From: Robiginitomaculum sp.
GTDB lineage: Bacteria > Pseudomonadota > Alphaproteobacteria > Caulobacterales > Maricaulaceae
DNA length: 57,961 nt
Direction: 5' to 3'
Assembly (NCBI GenBank): GCA_026982415.1
Contig: JALSHE010000073.1
Span: forward strand, 1 to 57,961
Below the pieces are notes generated by a model. It did not search any database. It saw only the letters and a program-made list of their open reading frames with translations, and was not told where the DNA came from. The position numbers and the translations under genes were made by a program. The first letter of the stretch is position 1; every line of letters starts with the position of its first letter. Of the stretch, positions 33,419 to 41,778 are shown piece after piece.

Positions 33419-34177
33419 ATGATGAATACCAATTTACACACACTACCTCAAAACCCACAAACGCAAGCCGCCCAGAGCAAATGCCGCGAACAGGCTTTGA
33501 CCAACCTCAACACAGATTTGCGGCTGCCCGCATCTGCGGTTACAGAGGAACTGTGTTGGATGTTATCACCAGAGCCTAGTGTTACCCGAAAATTACTGGA
33601 ATGCGCCCATAAAAAAGAGAAAAGCGGTGAGCATGTATCGCGCACCACGTCGGTTGTCCGGTATGCGGCGGGGGCAGTTTTTCCCGAGCACACCCACAGC
33701 GGCGGTGAAGAGTTTTTGGTGTTGGACGGAACCCTTTCCGACGAAAGCGGCGACTATCCAAAGGGCTGGTATGTGCGCAATCCGCCTGGTGCCACCCATG
33801 CGCCGTTTTCAAAAGACGGCGCCAAGATATTCGTCAAGCTTGGCCAAATGCATATATTTGATCGCAAGGTCGTCCGCATAGACACGTCTTGTGCCAACGC
33901 CAATTGGCAGACCGTAGCGTGCGGCACCAAAACCTTAAGCCTGTTCGAAAGCCCCCATGAACATGTGGCACTCGTGCATTGGCCAGCCGGGCTGAAGCTT
34001 AAGCCTATGCGTTTTGCCGGCGGGTTAGAAATTTATGTTCTGGAGGGCAGGTTTGTCGACGAATTTGGTGACCACCGCCCCGGTGCTTGGCTACGCATTC
34101 CCGCAGGTCACGGTCACCAACCACGCGCCGTAGAGGACAGCTTGCTCTATGTTAAAACGGGGCATTTGAAAATTTAA
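33419..34177 (+). CDS. Double-cupin protein of the ChrR cupin type
   Basis: 252 residues; tandem ATGs at 33419 and 33422 after AGGAAACC. Two cupin barrels are visible. The first has VFPEHTHSGGEEFLVLDGTL and PGATHAPF, supplying a His-His-Glu-His metal site. The second (LFESPHEHVALVHWPAG, GGLEIYVLEGRFVDEFGD, AGHGHQPRA) seems to have a partial metal site. These resemble the C-terminal cupin of ChrR anti-sigma factors, but the N-terminal zinc anti-sigma domain is missing and no sigma factor gene is nearby. It may be an enzyme or a sensor. Divergent from tetR; it ends 3 bp before the convergent uppP. Confidence 0.8.
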   Translation: MMNTNLHTLPQNPQTQAAQSKCREQALTNLNTDLRLPASAVTEELCWMLSPEPSVTRKLLECAHKKEKSGEHVSRTTSVVRYAAGAVFPEHTHSGGEEFLVLDGTLSDESGDYPKGWYVRNPPGATHAPFSKDGAKIFVKLGQMHIFDRKVVRIDTSCANANWQTVACGTKTLSLFESPHEHVALVHWPAGLKLKPMRFAGGLEIYVLEGRFVDEFGDHRPGAWLRIPAGHGHQPRAVEDSLLYVKTGHLKI

Positions 34178-34180
34178 AGT

Positions 34181-35017
34181 CTATGAACCAGCGCCCTGTG
34201 ATAACCACCATAGAAGAATCGACCCTAATGCGAGGCGGTACAACATAAACGGCAAGAAGCTAATTCGCTCTATCAGCTTCATAAAAATGGTTATCGCGAA
34301 ATATGCGGCGACAAATGAAAGCCCGGCCACAATAAGCCCGTCCGTTAACTTCGCCGCACCTTCGCCTGTATTACCGTCTTTCATCAATTTTAGAAAAGCA
34401 TATGATCCGCCAGCCAAAATAATTGGAATGGCCATCAACATGGAGAACCGCGCCGATTCAGAGCGGGTAAAACCAAGTGCGCGCGCAGCTGTCATGGTTA
34501 TGCCTGAGCGCGATGTCCCCGGAATAAAAGCCAACACCTGCGCAAAGCCAATAAACATGGCCGCCTTCCAGTTCATACTTTCGATGGTTTTAACCCGCTT
34601 GCCCCATATGTCGGCCAACCATAATATGATGCCAAACCCGATCATCGCCCAGGCAATAATGACGGGCGAGCGTACCGCTTCGTCCAAGCCGACCATGCTC
34701 ATGGTAAAACCGACAATTAACGCAGGCGGCGTGGCCAGTAAAACAAACAAAGCCAATTGTGCTTGCTTGCTGGATTGGCGATCCAGATTAAAACTGACCA
34801 AATCAAACCCGCCCGCGACCATCCGCTTGACATCCGTGCGGTAATACAAAATCACCGCACCCAATGATCCTAAATGCGCCATCAAGTCAATGAGTGGCCC
34901 TTGGTCTGGCCAGTGCAAAACCTTGGCTGGCAAGATCAAATGGGCGGAACTGGAAACCGGCAAAAATTCCGTTATTCCCTGAATGAGCGCCAGCAATAAA
35001 TAATGTATCCACGTCAT
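34181..35017 (-). CDS. uppP: Undecaprenyl-diphosphatase
   Basis: 278 residues, polytopic. ITEFLPVSSSAHLILPAKVL holds the conserved Glu and Ser-rich loop, and PGTSRSGITMTAARALGFTR is the second signature with the catalytic Arg. It recycles undecaprenyl pyrophosphate to the monophosphate carrier for peptidoglycan and other glycans. It may be the last gene of the DUF4142-cupredoxin-folE run, but 62 bp separate it from folE. Confidence 0.94.
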   Translation of the reverse strand: MTWIHYLLLALIQGITEFLPVSSSAHLILPAKVLHWPDQGPLIDLMAHLGSLGAVILYYRTDVKRMVAGGFDLVSFNLDRQSSKQAQLALFVLLATPPALIVGFTMSMVGLDEAVRSPVIIAWAMIGFGIILWLADIWGKRVKTIESMNWKAAMFIGFAQVLAFIPGTSRSGITMTAARALGFTRSESARFSMLMAIPIILAGGSYAFLKLMKDGNTGEGAAKLTDGLIVAGLSFVAAYFAITIFMKLIERISFLPFMLYRLALGSILLWWLSQGAGS

Positions 35018-35079
35018 GGCGTATCTATAGTGTCTAGAGAGTTGATTGCAAGTGTAGGGTTGATTTCATCCTTGCCATA

Positions 35080-35694
35080 TTAAGGATGTGCAAAGGCCAA
35101 AAACTTGTCTCGCAAAGATATATCCGTAACAAATTTACCTGTGAATTTTGTCGTTATTGTACTTACATTTGGGTGCTGCGCCCCACGCGTTGTCATACAT
35201 TGGTGGACGGCTTCAATGATGATTGCACAGCCCCGGGATTTAAGATGAGTATCAAGGGCAGCGACGATTTGCGCCGTGAGATTTTCCTGGGTCTGTAAAC
35301 GCTTGGCATACATATCTACGAGCCGTGCAATCTTCGATATGCCGACAACGCCCCCCTTAGGTAAATAGGCTATGTGCGCCGTACCAATGAAAGGCGCCAT
35401 ATGGTGCTCGCAGTGGGACTTTACATCAATAGAGCGCAACAGCACCATATCATCATAACCGCTCACATCTGCGAATACACGGCTTAATATTTCGGCTGCG
35501 TCCTGATCATAGCCGCCAAACCATTCACCAAAGGCTTTCGTCACCCTCTTTGGTGTATCCAGCAAACCTTCGCGCGTCGGATCATCCCCCGCCCATGCCA
35601 ACAGTGTCCGCACGGCTGCTTCTGCTTCAGACCTATCAGGTTTTGCTAAGTTTAAGTTAGCTATATCCAAGGTGTGTTTCTTGAGCGCACTCAT
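35080..35694 (-). CDS. folE: GTP cyclohydrolase I
   Basis: 204 residues. Zinc ligands are in SHCEHHMAPF and the Cys of HQCMTTRGAQ. GVVGISKIARLVDMYAKRLQ is the substrate-loop signature and TQENLTAQI the next helix. It makes dihydroneopterin triphosphate for folate synthesis. Being 24 bp downstream of a cupredoxin gene is not a usual folE context. Confidence 0.95.
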   Translation of the reverse strand: MSALKKHTLDIANLNLAKPDRSEAEAAVRTLLAWAGDDPTREGLLDTPKRVTKAFGEWFGGYDQDAAEILSRVFADVSGYDDMVLLRSIDVKSHCEHHMAPFIGTAHIAYLPKGGVVGISKIARLVDMYAKRLQTQENLTAQIVAALDTHLKSRGCAIIIEAVHQCMTTRGAQHPNVSTITTKFTGKFVTDISLRDKFLAFAHP

Positions 35695-35718
35695 ATCGTT
35701 GTCCTGTTTTGGTTGAGA

Positions 35719-36102
35719 TTATTGTGTTATCCCAATAACCAGCTTTGCTTGCATCTGTCGGTGGTATATACAAAAATAATCCAGCTTGGTTTGGTTAGTA
35801 ATGGTCAGGGTGAAGCTTTCACCTTTGTTTAAGCGCCCAGAATTCCAGCTTTTGTCACTTGCTGTGGCTGTGTGCGGAACGATGTCTTTGTTAGTCCAGG
35901 TAACGGTGTCGCCTATTTTAACATTAAGCAGTTTCGTTTGAAACCTCATCTTGTGAATTTCGATAATATGGGCGCTAACTTCAACGAGCGCTTGTTGAGA
36001 GACTGGTTGTGCGGGAGGTTGTTCGGCGCCGGCTGAACCGGGCGCGCAAACCGCGACCCCGGTGACGGCCAACGTCAAGGCAAAATATATGATAATTCGC
36101 AT
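35719..36102 (-). CDS. Periplasmic cupredoxin (plastocyanin/pseudoazurin-like)
   Basis: 127 residues: a signal peptide (MRIIIYFALTLAVTGVAVCA) then a single cupredoxin domain. The type-1 copper ligands are visible as His in DIVPHTATA and Cys-x3-His-x2-Met in DYFCIYHRQMQAKL. KIGDTVTWTNKD is the typical strand. It probably carries electrons or binds copper in the periplasm. It starts 9 bp after the DUF4142 gene, so the two are probably co-expressed. Confidence 0.9.
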   Translation of the reverse strand: MRIIIYFALTLAVTGVAVCAPGSAGAEQPPAQPVSQQALVEVSAHIIEIHKMRFQTKLLNVKIGDTVTWTNKDIVPHTATASDKSWNSGRLNKGESFTLTITNQTKLDYFCIYHRQMQAKLVIGITQ

Positions 36103-36111
36103 GGGCTTTCC

Positions 36112-36702
36112 TTATTTACCTAGCTTATTGACCGTCATTTGCGCATGCTCTTGGTGACCTTTGAAAATCCCAAGCCCCACTTCGAACAATTCTTTTACTT
36201 CCGCATTTTCAATGTTGGGGATAAATGAATTTTCTACCAAATCATTGACTGCCTTATGATAAGCAAGCTCATTGCTGGCATAATAAATGTCGAACTCTTT
36301 GCCGCTCAGACTCTCCAGCTTGGCTATGATTGGCTCTGCGTTTTTATTGAGCGTTTGGCTCAGAAAGTTATCCTGTGCACTAGCCCCCAACTTATCCAAA
36401 AGCGCCAAAGCAAGTTCGTTTACAGCCTTATGATCCCGGATCATAGTTTGGGCAAAAGCATGAATGTCCGGATTGGAGGATCGCTTGAGGGCAATATTAG
36501 CATAACGAATATCAATATTATCTGCCGTGTAGGCAACATGAGCAATTTCCAGATCGTTTAAATCTGCTGGGGATTGAGCGATCTCCATATTTGCTTCTTT
36601 TTTTGCTTCCGCCTTATTTGACGCGCTTTCGCCGTAGCCCGTTTCACAAGCCGAGATACTTATTGCTGCCGTCATCAGCATTGGGATCAAGTAAGTTTTC
36701 AT
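36112..36702 (-). CDS. DUF4142 lipoprotein
   Basis: 196 residues from ATG 36702 (AAGGAAA upstream). A lipoprotein signal MKTYLIPMLMTAAISISAC is followed by a helical DUF4142 domain with HAFAQTMIRDHKAVNELALAL and the second half YHKAVNDLV..FI. DUF4142 is a ferritin-like four-helix fold; the His residues RDHKAVN and AYHKAVN are the conserved ones. The function is not established, and links to stress resistance and metal handling have been suggested for the family. First gene of the run with cupredoxin and folE, facing a palindromic operator. Confidence 0.88.
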   Translation of the reverse strand: MKTYLIPMLMTAAISISACETGYGESASNKAEAKKEANMEIAQSPADLNDLEIAHVAYTADNIDIRYANIALKRSSNPDIHAFAQTMIRDHKAVNELALALLDKLGASAQDNFLSQTLNKNAEPIIAKLESLSGKEFDIYYASNELAYHKAVNDLVENSFIPNIENAEVKELFEVGLGIFKGHQEHAQMTVNKLGK

Positions 36703-36762
36703 TGTTTTTCCTTTTTCATTTAAACTGTTGAAGTCAATTGGCATGAAAAGATTATTATGTCA

Positions 36763-36790
36763 ATTATAAACATAATAATATGTTTATAAT
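36763..36790. promoter_or_regulatory. Perfect 12-bp inverted repeat operator between divergent genes
   Basis: ATTATAAACATA (36763-36774), spacer ATAA, TATGTTTATAAT (36779-36790). Each arm contains a TATAAT hexamer reading outward, so the palindrome may cover the -10 boxes of both the DUF4142 operon (minus) and the winged-helix gene (plus). I see no good -35 at 17 bp on either side. The neighbouring regulator is the natural binder and would then control itself and the operon. Confidence 0.78.
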
Positions 36791-36844
36791 AGTATATATA
36801 CATTATAGATATTTATGCTATATAGCACTCCCTAGGAGAAACCC

Positions 36845-37489
36845 ATGTCCACAACATTGCCATTTGTCGGTCAAACCCAGACAAATTTATTGCATGCCCT
36901 GATGCGAAGTGCTGAGGCATTGTCGATCGACGAAATAGCTGTGCAAATCGGTGTAACGAAAACGGCAGCGCGGCAGCATATATTAAACTTGCAACAAGGT
37001 GGGTATGTGCAAATCGTAGAGCCTGACATCAGCCGAAAAAAGTCCAGAGGTCGCCCGACCTATAGCTACGAAATTTCCAGGGAGGGTCGCGAGCTATTTG
37101 CGCGCCATTATGCGCTTTTCTCGGAAAAAATGATCATAATGCTGAAGGACACACTTGATGAAAAGCAGTTTAAAAAACAAATGCAGGGCTTGGGAATATC
37201 ATTGGCAGAAGACCTAGCCCATAAAATGCCAAAACCGGTTCGCGGGAAAACACCTGCGGCTGACACGCTAGAAAGCCTCGCAGCTATTCTGCGCGAATTG
37301 GGTTATGACGCCCAGCGGAGCGCCCGTAATGAAATTACCGCACATAATTGCGTGTTTCATAAATTGGCAGAAAAATGTGAAATGGTTTGCGAGGTTGACT
37401 TAAGTCTTATGCAAAAACTAACGGGTAAAAAACCAGCTCACAAAGAATGCATGGTCAGGGACGGCAAGGTTTGTAAATTTTTGTTTTAA
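36845..37489 (+). CDS. Winged-helix regulator with C-terminal cysteine cluster, SufR-like
   Basis: 214 residues; CTAGGAGAAACCC precedes the ATG. Residues 8-75 form a winged helix (EIAVQIGVTKTAARQHILNL, then the wing SRGRPTYSYEIS). The C-terminal half holds cysteines in HNCVFHKLAEKCEMVC and KECMVRDGKVC, close to the pattern that ligates an iron-sulfur cluster in SufR-type repressors. No suf or isc genes are in the window. The likely targets are itself and the DUF4142-cupredoxin-folE run across the palindrome. It might sense iron, copper or oxidative damage to its cluster. Confidence 0.85.
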   Translation: MSTTLPFVGQTQTNLLHALMRSAEALSIDEIAVQIGVTKTAARQHILNLQQGGYVQIVEPDISRKKSRGRPTYSYEISREGRELFARHYALFSEKMIIMLKDTLDEKQFKKQMQGLGISLAEDLAHKMPKPVRGKTPAADTLESLAAILRELGYDAQRSARNEITAHNCVFHKLAEKCEMVCEVDLSLMQKLTGKKPAHKECMVRDGKVCKFLF

Positions 37490-37626
37490 CCAATGTTAAG
37501 AGAAGCTTCCGAGTAAGATTTTGAATTGGATTGTCTATAGCCCTTAAATTTCCCGCACTCATCCGTAAATTTCAAAGGTTTGAGAAAACTTATCCATGGT
37601 TTCATTGCTGGGTTTATGCTGAGGCT

Positions 37627-38397
37627 ATGAAACTTGATATGTGTGCAATAAATAAACTTAGCCCGCCTGGCCTGCTGAATTTGGCGTCTTTGTTTGAGTT
37701 GGTGCGGCGGCTGATAGCTGGGCTGGACGTGTACGGTATTGCCAATGACGCTTCGGTGCAAAATGCACTTCTGATGGGGCGGCTGATCCGGCAACTGGGC
37801 GAAGGGTATAATTTTAACCAAAACCTGCGCATAAGAGCATGGATTCTGGCCTGTGCGCGGCGGCGGGTCTGGGTACGTTCTGTGATTGGTGAGGCCGCAA
37901 TAAACCGCTGGCAGCACAAATATGACGTGCTGTCCGGTATTGCGCCCCGCACGGCAATTTCAGCGCCAAAATCAAAAGAAAACCCTTGGCAACAAGCCAG
38001 CAAGGCTCAGAACAAGCCTCCAAAGCCAAGAGGTCAAAAACTAGACAAGCAATTCGCCCTGCCAAACCTATCAGAATTGTTTTTTAAGCCGGCCATGGAA
38101 GTATCGAGCAAATATGTGCAAAATTCGTCCTACAAAATAGCCCCGGTGTTTTGGCCTCGCCTAGCTCGCGTCCTCACGCCCCCAGTGTTTTGGCCTCACG
38201 AACTGACCGATGATTATATACCGCCTAACCATGGGCAGCGCCATAAGAACATCCATGTAGATACCAGTAAACACAGCTCTGCGCCGCAACCCCCACCCCA
38301 TCAAAACAAGCAAATGCCACTAGAAAACAGTGCCAACTCTGATGTAAAATCTGGCAACAATAATAGCGCAAAACCAGAAAAACATAAACCGCCCTAA
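37627..38397 (+). CDS. Hypothetical protein with repeated PVFWP motif
   Basis: 256 residues from ATG 37627; the frame is open from a TTG at 37531 (288 residues), and neither start has a good ribosome binding site. I do not recognise a family. The first 100 residues are helical and Arg-rich (ELVRRLIAGLDVYGI, ARRRVWVRSVIGEAA). The remainder is polar low-complexity sequence rich in Pro, Lys, Gln and Asn. APVFWPRLARVLTP and PPVFWPHELTDD are a short internal duplication also visible in the DNA (GTGTTTTGGCCTC twice). There is no signal peptide. It may be a genus-specific gene; the place upstream of def is often held by another gene in relatives. Confidence 0.5.
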   Translation: MKLDMCAINKLSPPGLLNLASLFELVRRLIAGLDVYGIANDASVQNALLMGRLIRQLGEGYNFNQNLRIRAWILACARRRVWVRSVIGEAAINRWQHKYDVLSGIAPRTAISAPKSKENPWQQASKAQNKPPKPRGQKLDKQFALPNLSELFFKPAMEVSSKYVQNSSYKIAPVFWPRLARVLTPPVFWPHELTDDYIPPNHGQRHKNIHVDTSKHSSAPQPPPHQNKQMPLENSANSDVKSGNNNSAKPEKHKPP

Positions 38398-38584
38398 TTG
38401 TCCACAGCCCCAAATAAACGCTCCAGAAAAAGAGTCTTATTTCACTACCCCCAAGGGTAGAACCTATTGCGCTGTAATGAACAATAAATTAGTTGGTTGG
38501 TTTCGCAGAGTAAAACCTGAGGAAAGCTAGCGGAAGGCTTTAGGAAAGCTTGACGAAAGCTTGGCGGCAACCTACATCAAGTCC

Positions 38585-39145
38585 ATGACCATTCGACCTA
38601 TATTGACCGTGCCTAATCCAGTGCTGAAACAGCGCTCTAAACCCGTGACTGAGGTCACGGACGAGACGCGTAAGCTCATGGATGATATGCTGGAAACCAT
38701 GTACGACGCGCCCGGCATCGGCTTGGCGGCTGTGCAAGTTGGTGTGCCGCTCAATATTATTGTTATGGACTTGGGAAAGTCTAATGCCAAAAACGGGAAC
38801 AGTGAAGATACGGAAGACGGAGAAGGTCGGGAACCCAATCCGCAATATTTTATCAACCCAGAAATTCTCGAACTGGTCGAAGAACAAAAACCTTATGAAG
38901 AAGGTTGTCTCTCGGTGCCCGACGTATTCGACGAGGTCGAGCGTTCTATACGGGTGAAATTGCGTTATCTTGATTATAACGGCAAGGAAGTGGTTGAATG
39001 GGCCGAAGGCTTATATGCCGTGTGTATCCAGCACGAAATGGATCATCTAAACGGGGTCTTGTTCATAGATTATCTATCGCGCCTAAAACGTAAACGCGCC
39101 GTCAAGAAAGTTCAAAAGGCAGAAAAATTAAAAGAAGACGCGTAA
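38585..39145 (+). CDS. def: Peptide deformylase
   Basis: 186 residues from ATG 38585, the first start giving the usual [18 protein letters not shown]; the ribosome binding site is weak. The three active-site motifs are intact: [18 protein letters not shown] with the metal Cys, and QHEMDHLNG. It removes the formyl group from nascent proteins. A hydrophilic insertion of roughly 15-18 residues rich in Glu, Asp and Asn ([18 protein letters not shown]) lies before the [10 protein letters not shown] strand, longer than the loop in E. coli. It overlaps fmt by TAATG. Confidence 0.95.
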   Translation: MTIRPILTVPNPVLKQRSKPVTEVTDETRKLMDDMLETMYDAPGIGLAAVQVGVPLNIIVMDLGKSNAKNGNSEDTEDGEGREPNPQYFINPEILELVEEQKPYEEGCLSVPDVFDEVERSIRVKLRYLDYNGKEVVEWAEGLYAVCIQHEMDHLNGVLFIDYLSRLKRKRAVKKVQKAEKLKEDA

Positions 39146-40074
39146 TGAGTTTGCGCATCGTCTTTATGGGTACACCGGAATTTGCCGTGCCGTCGCTTTC
39201 TGAAATTTTGGCGGCAGGTTATGATGTGGTGCGGGTTTACACCCAACCGCCGCGCCGGGCTGGTCGCGGCAAAACTCTAACCAAAAGCCCAGTTCACCAA
39301 TTCGCAGAGATTATGGGTATTCCGGTAGAGACACCCGAAAGTTTTCGTAAACCTCGTGTGATAGATGCGCTGGAAAATTTGAACGCAGATGTGGCTTGTG
39401 TGGTGGCTTACGGACAAATATTGCCGAAGCGAGCTTTGGCCGCGACCCGCTATGGCTGCCTGAATTTACACGGCTCTAAACTGCCTCGTTGGCGCGGTGC
39501 CGCCCCCGTACAGCGGGCGATTATGGCGGGCGACACGGAAACGGCGGCGCAGATTATGCAAATGGGCGCAGGGCTGGATACGGGACCGATTTTGATGTCG
39601 GAACTTATTACTATTCAAGACGATGATAACGCCGCGACACTCTCAGAACGTATGTCGCGCATAGGGGCGGGGCTTTGGCCGCAAACTTTAGCGGCCTTAG
39701 GGCGCGGCGGCTTGGTGCCCACAGAGCAACAGGGCGAAGTGATTTATGCGGCCAAAATAGATAAAGCCGAAGCGCGGTTGGATTGGAGCAAGCCTGCCCA
39801 AGACTTAGAATATCAAATACGCGGCCTATCGCCGTTTCCGGGGGCTTGGTGCGCGTTACCGGGGCGCAAAGGGAATGAACGAGTCAAGATACATTTGGCT
39901 CGGGTCGAAGATGGGAACGACGAACCGGGAGCGGTTTTGGACGGTAAATTATTGATAGCGACTGGCGCGGGCGCTCTGCGTTTATTGCGCCTGCAACCCG
40001 CCGGGAAATCCGCTATGGACGCCAGCGATTATCTGCGCGGGCGGCCTGTTGCGACAGACACAAAGTTAACATGA
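39145..40074 (+). CDS. fmt: Methionyl-tRNA formyltransferase
   Basis: 309 residues. MGTPEFAVPSL, the folate-site NLHGSKLPRWRGAAPVQRAI and the LDTGPILMS strand are the hallmarks. The C-terminal domain contains YQIRGLSPFPGAW. It formylates initiator Met-tRNA. The operon def-fmt-truA is conserved; fmt overlaps def by 1 bp and truA by 4 bp. Confidence 0.96.
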   Translation: MSLRIVFMGTPEFAVPSLSEILAAGYDVVRVYTQPPRRAGRGKTLTKSPVHQFAEIMGIPVETPESFRKPRVIDALENLNADVACVVAYGQILPKRALAATRYGCLNLHGSKLPRWRGAAPVQRAIMAGDTETAAQIMQMGAGLDTGPILMSELITIQDDDNAATLSERMSRIGAGLWPQTLAALGRGGLVPTEQQGEVIYAAKIDKAEARLDWSKPAQDLEYQIRGLSPFPGAWCALPGRKGNERVKIHLARVEDGNDEPGAVLDGKLLIATGAGALRLLRLQPAGKSAMDASDYLRGRPVATDTKLT

Positions 40075-40814
40075 CCCGCTATAAACTAACCATAGAATAT
40101 GACGGTAGCCCGTATTTTGGCTGGCAACGGCAAAAGGATCAACCGAGTGTTCAGCAAGCAATAGAAGAAGCCTGCCAAGCCCTCGACGGAAAACTCCCAA
40201 CGCTGTTCGGTGCGGGGCGTACCGATAGCGGTGTACATGCGCTGGGGCAAGTTGCCCATGTGGATTTAGTCAAAGGCATAAGAGAAGACAAAGTCCGCGA
40301 CGGGCTGAACTATCATCTCGCCGATCACCCGATTACCATATTGGATGTGCAGGCTGTTAGCGATGAATTTCATGCCCGCTTCGATGCCACATCTCGCACA
40401 TACCTTTACCGGGTCATAGACCGCCGGCCGAAACTGGCTTTGGATAAAGGCCGGGTTTGGCGCTTGCCCGTTAAACTCGATGCGGACATCATGCACCATG
40501 CGGCGGGCGGTTTGCTCGGCGAACACGATTTCACCACTTTTCGCGACAAAAGGTGCCAGTCGAAATCCCCGGTCAAAACTCTGGACGAATTGGCAGTCAT
40601 GCGCGTAGGCGCAGAAATCCATATCCACGCCAAAGCCAGATCGTTCCTGCACCGCCAAATCCGCTCAATCACCGGAACATTGGTCGAGGTCGGCATGGGC
40701 AAATTAAACGCCCAAAGCGTAATTGATGCCTTGGCCGCCCGCGACCGCACCGCGTGTAGTCCCGTCGCTCCGCCAGATGGTTTGTATTTGATGGCGGTTG
40801 GTTATGATGCGTAG
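40071..40814 (+). CDS. truA: tRNA pseudouridine(38-40) synthase
   Basis: 247 residues. IEYDGSPYFGWQRQ, the catalytic GAGRTDSGVHALGQVAH with its Asp, and HARFDATSRTYLYRV are diagnostic. FLHRQIRSITGTLVEVG is the C-terminal signature. It modifies the anticodon stem of many tRNAs. The next gene's ATG overlaps its end by 11 bp. Confidence 0.96.
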   Translation: MTRYKLTIEYDGSPYFGWQRQKDQPSVQQAIEEACQALDGKLPTLFGAGRTDSGVHALGQVAHVDLVKGIREDKVRDGLNYHLADHPITILDVQAVSDEFHARFDATSRTYLYRVIDRRPKLALDKGRVWRLPVKLDADIMHHAAGGLLGEHDFTTFRDKRCQSKSPVKTLDELAVMRVGAEIHIHAKARSFLHRQIRSITGTLVEVGMGKLNAQSVIDALAARDRTACSPVAPPDGLYLMAVGYDA

Positions 40815-41778
40815 GGTTTTAAGCGTTGTCGGCGGTATTTGCATACTGACAGCCTGCGCCACAGTTGAAACCCGCTTGCCCGTTCCGTCTACTTCCCAAC
40901 TTGATATTGAAGCAAAAAACCAAGAAACCGAAGCCTTCGCCAGATACTTAAAAATGCGCAAACGTCTCGACAACGTCAGCGCACCTATCCTTGCGGCCAA
41001 TGCCGAATTGTGCGCTAAAACTCGCGCAGATTTCGGCATCATTACCCACACTAAAAAAACCTACCCCAAGCATTTGCGAGACGCCGCCGCCCGGCGGCTA
41101 GCGGCAGGAGATACCCATACTGTACTATTTGTGCGGGGCGGCAGTGCGGCAGACACAGTAGGCATTAAGCGCGGCGATGTTTTAATCGGGGATAAGGACA
41201 AGCCGATTTCCGCCACTGATAAGAGTTTTAAAAATACGGACAGCCTACATATTCGCCGGGGCGGACAAGACATGCATATGTCCGTCAAAGCAGACCAAAT
41301 CTGTGATTACGCAGTGGTGTTGAAAATGTCCGGCGCGGTCAATGCCTATGCCAATGGCCGGGCGGTTATTGTCACCACCGCAATGATGGATTTTGCGGTC
41401 AGTGACGACGAACTGGCTTTGATAATCGGGCACGAATTGGCGCACAACACCATGCGGCATGTCCCCAAAGCCGTTTGGAACACGGTAATTTCCGGCTTGG
41501 CGACCCGCACCACAAGACCGTTTGAAAGCGAGGCTGACTATGTCGGCCTATATTATATGGCGCGGGCGGGCTATAATCTGGACGGGGTAGAAGACTTCTG
41601 GCGCAGGCTAGGGGTTCAATATCCCAAAAGCATAGTCCGCGAAAAAACCCATCCGGTAACGCCGCAAAGGTTGCTGGCAATCCGCATGACGGTCGCAGAA
41701 GTAGAGGCCAAGCGGGCGGCAGACGCAGAATTAGTGCCGAACTATTTGCCAGGGAAAACACCGCATTATGCGAAATAA
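40804..41778 (+). CDS. M48-family metalloprotease lipoprotein with PDZ-like domain
   Basis: 324 residues; ATGs at 40804 and 40807 both lie within the truA end. A lipoprotein signal with lipobox ILTAC is followed by an N-terminal domain, a PDZ-like segment (GSAADTVGIKRGDVLIGDKD, about 115-170), and the M48 peptidase with IIGHELAHNTMRH (HExxH) and SEADYVGLYYMARAGY, which gives the third ligand Glu. It probably degrades misfolded envelope proteins, like other periplasmic M48 lipoproteins (BepA group). It overlaps a shorter paralogue by 11 bp. Confidence 0.87.
   Translation: MMRRVLSVVGGICILTACATVETRLPVPSTSQLDIEAKNQETEAFARYLKMRKRLDNVSAPILAANAELCAKTRADFGIITHTKKTYPKHLRDAAARRLAAGDTHTVLFVRGGSAADTVGIKRGDVLIGDKDKPISATDKSFKNTDSLHIRRGGQDMHMSVKADQICDYAVVLKMSGAVNAYANGRAVIVTTAMMDFAVSDDELALIIGHELAHNTMRHVPKAVWNTVISGLATRTTRPFESEADYVGLYYMARAGYNLDGVEDFWRRLGVQYPKSIVREKTHPVTPQRLLAIRMTVAEVEAKRAADAELVPNYLPGKTPHYAK

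Noticed and set aside
37486-37917. A minus-strand 143-residue protein opposite the orphan gene
   Set aside because: It has no recognisable family or start signal and is the shadow of a longer plus-strand frame; with both unproven, the plus frame is preferred for length and composition.
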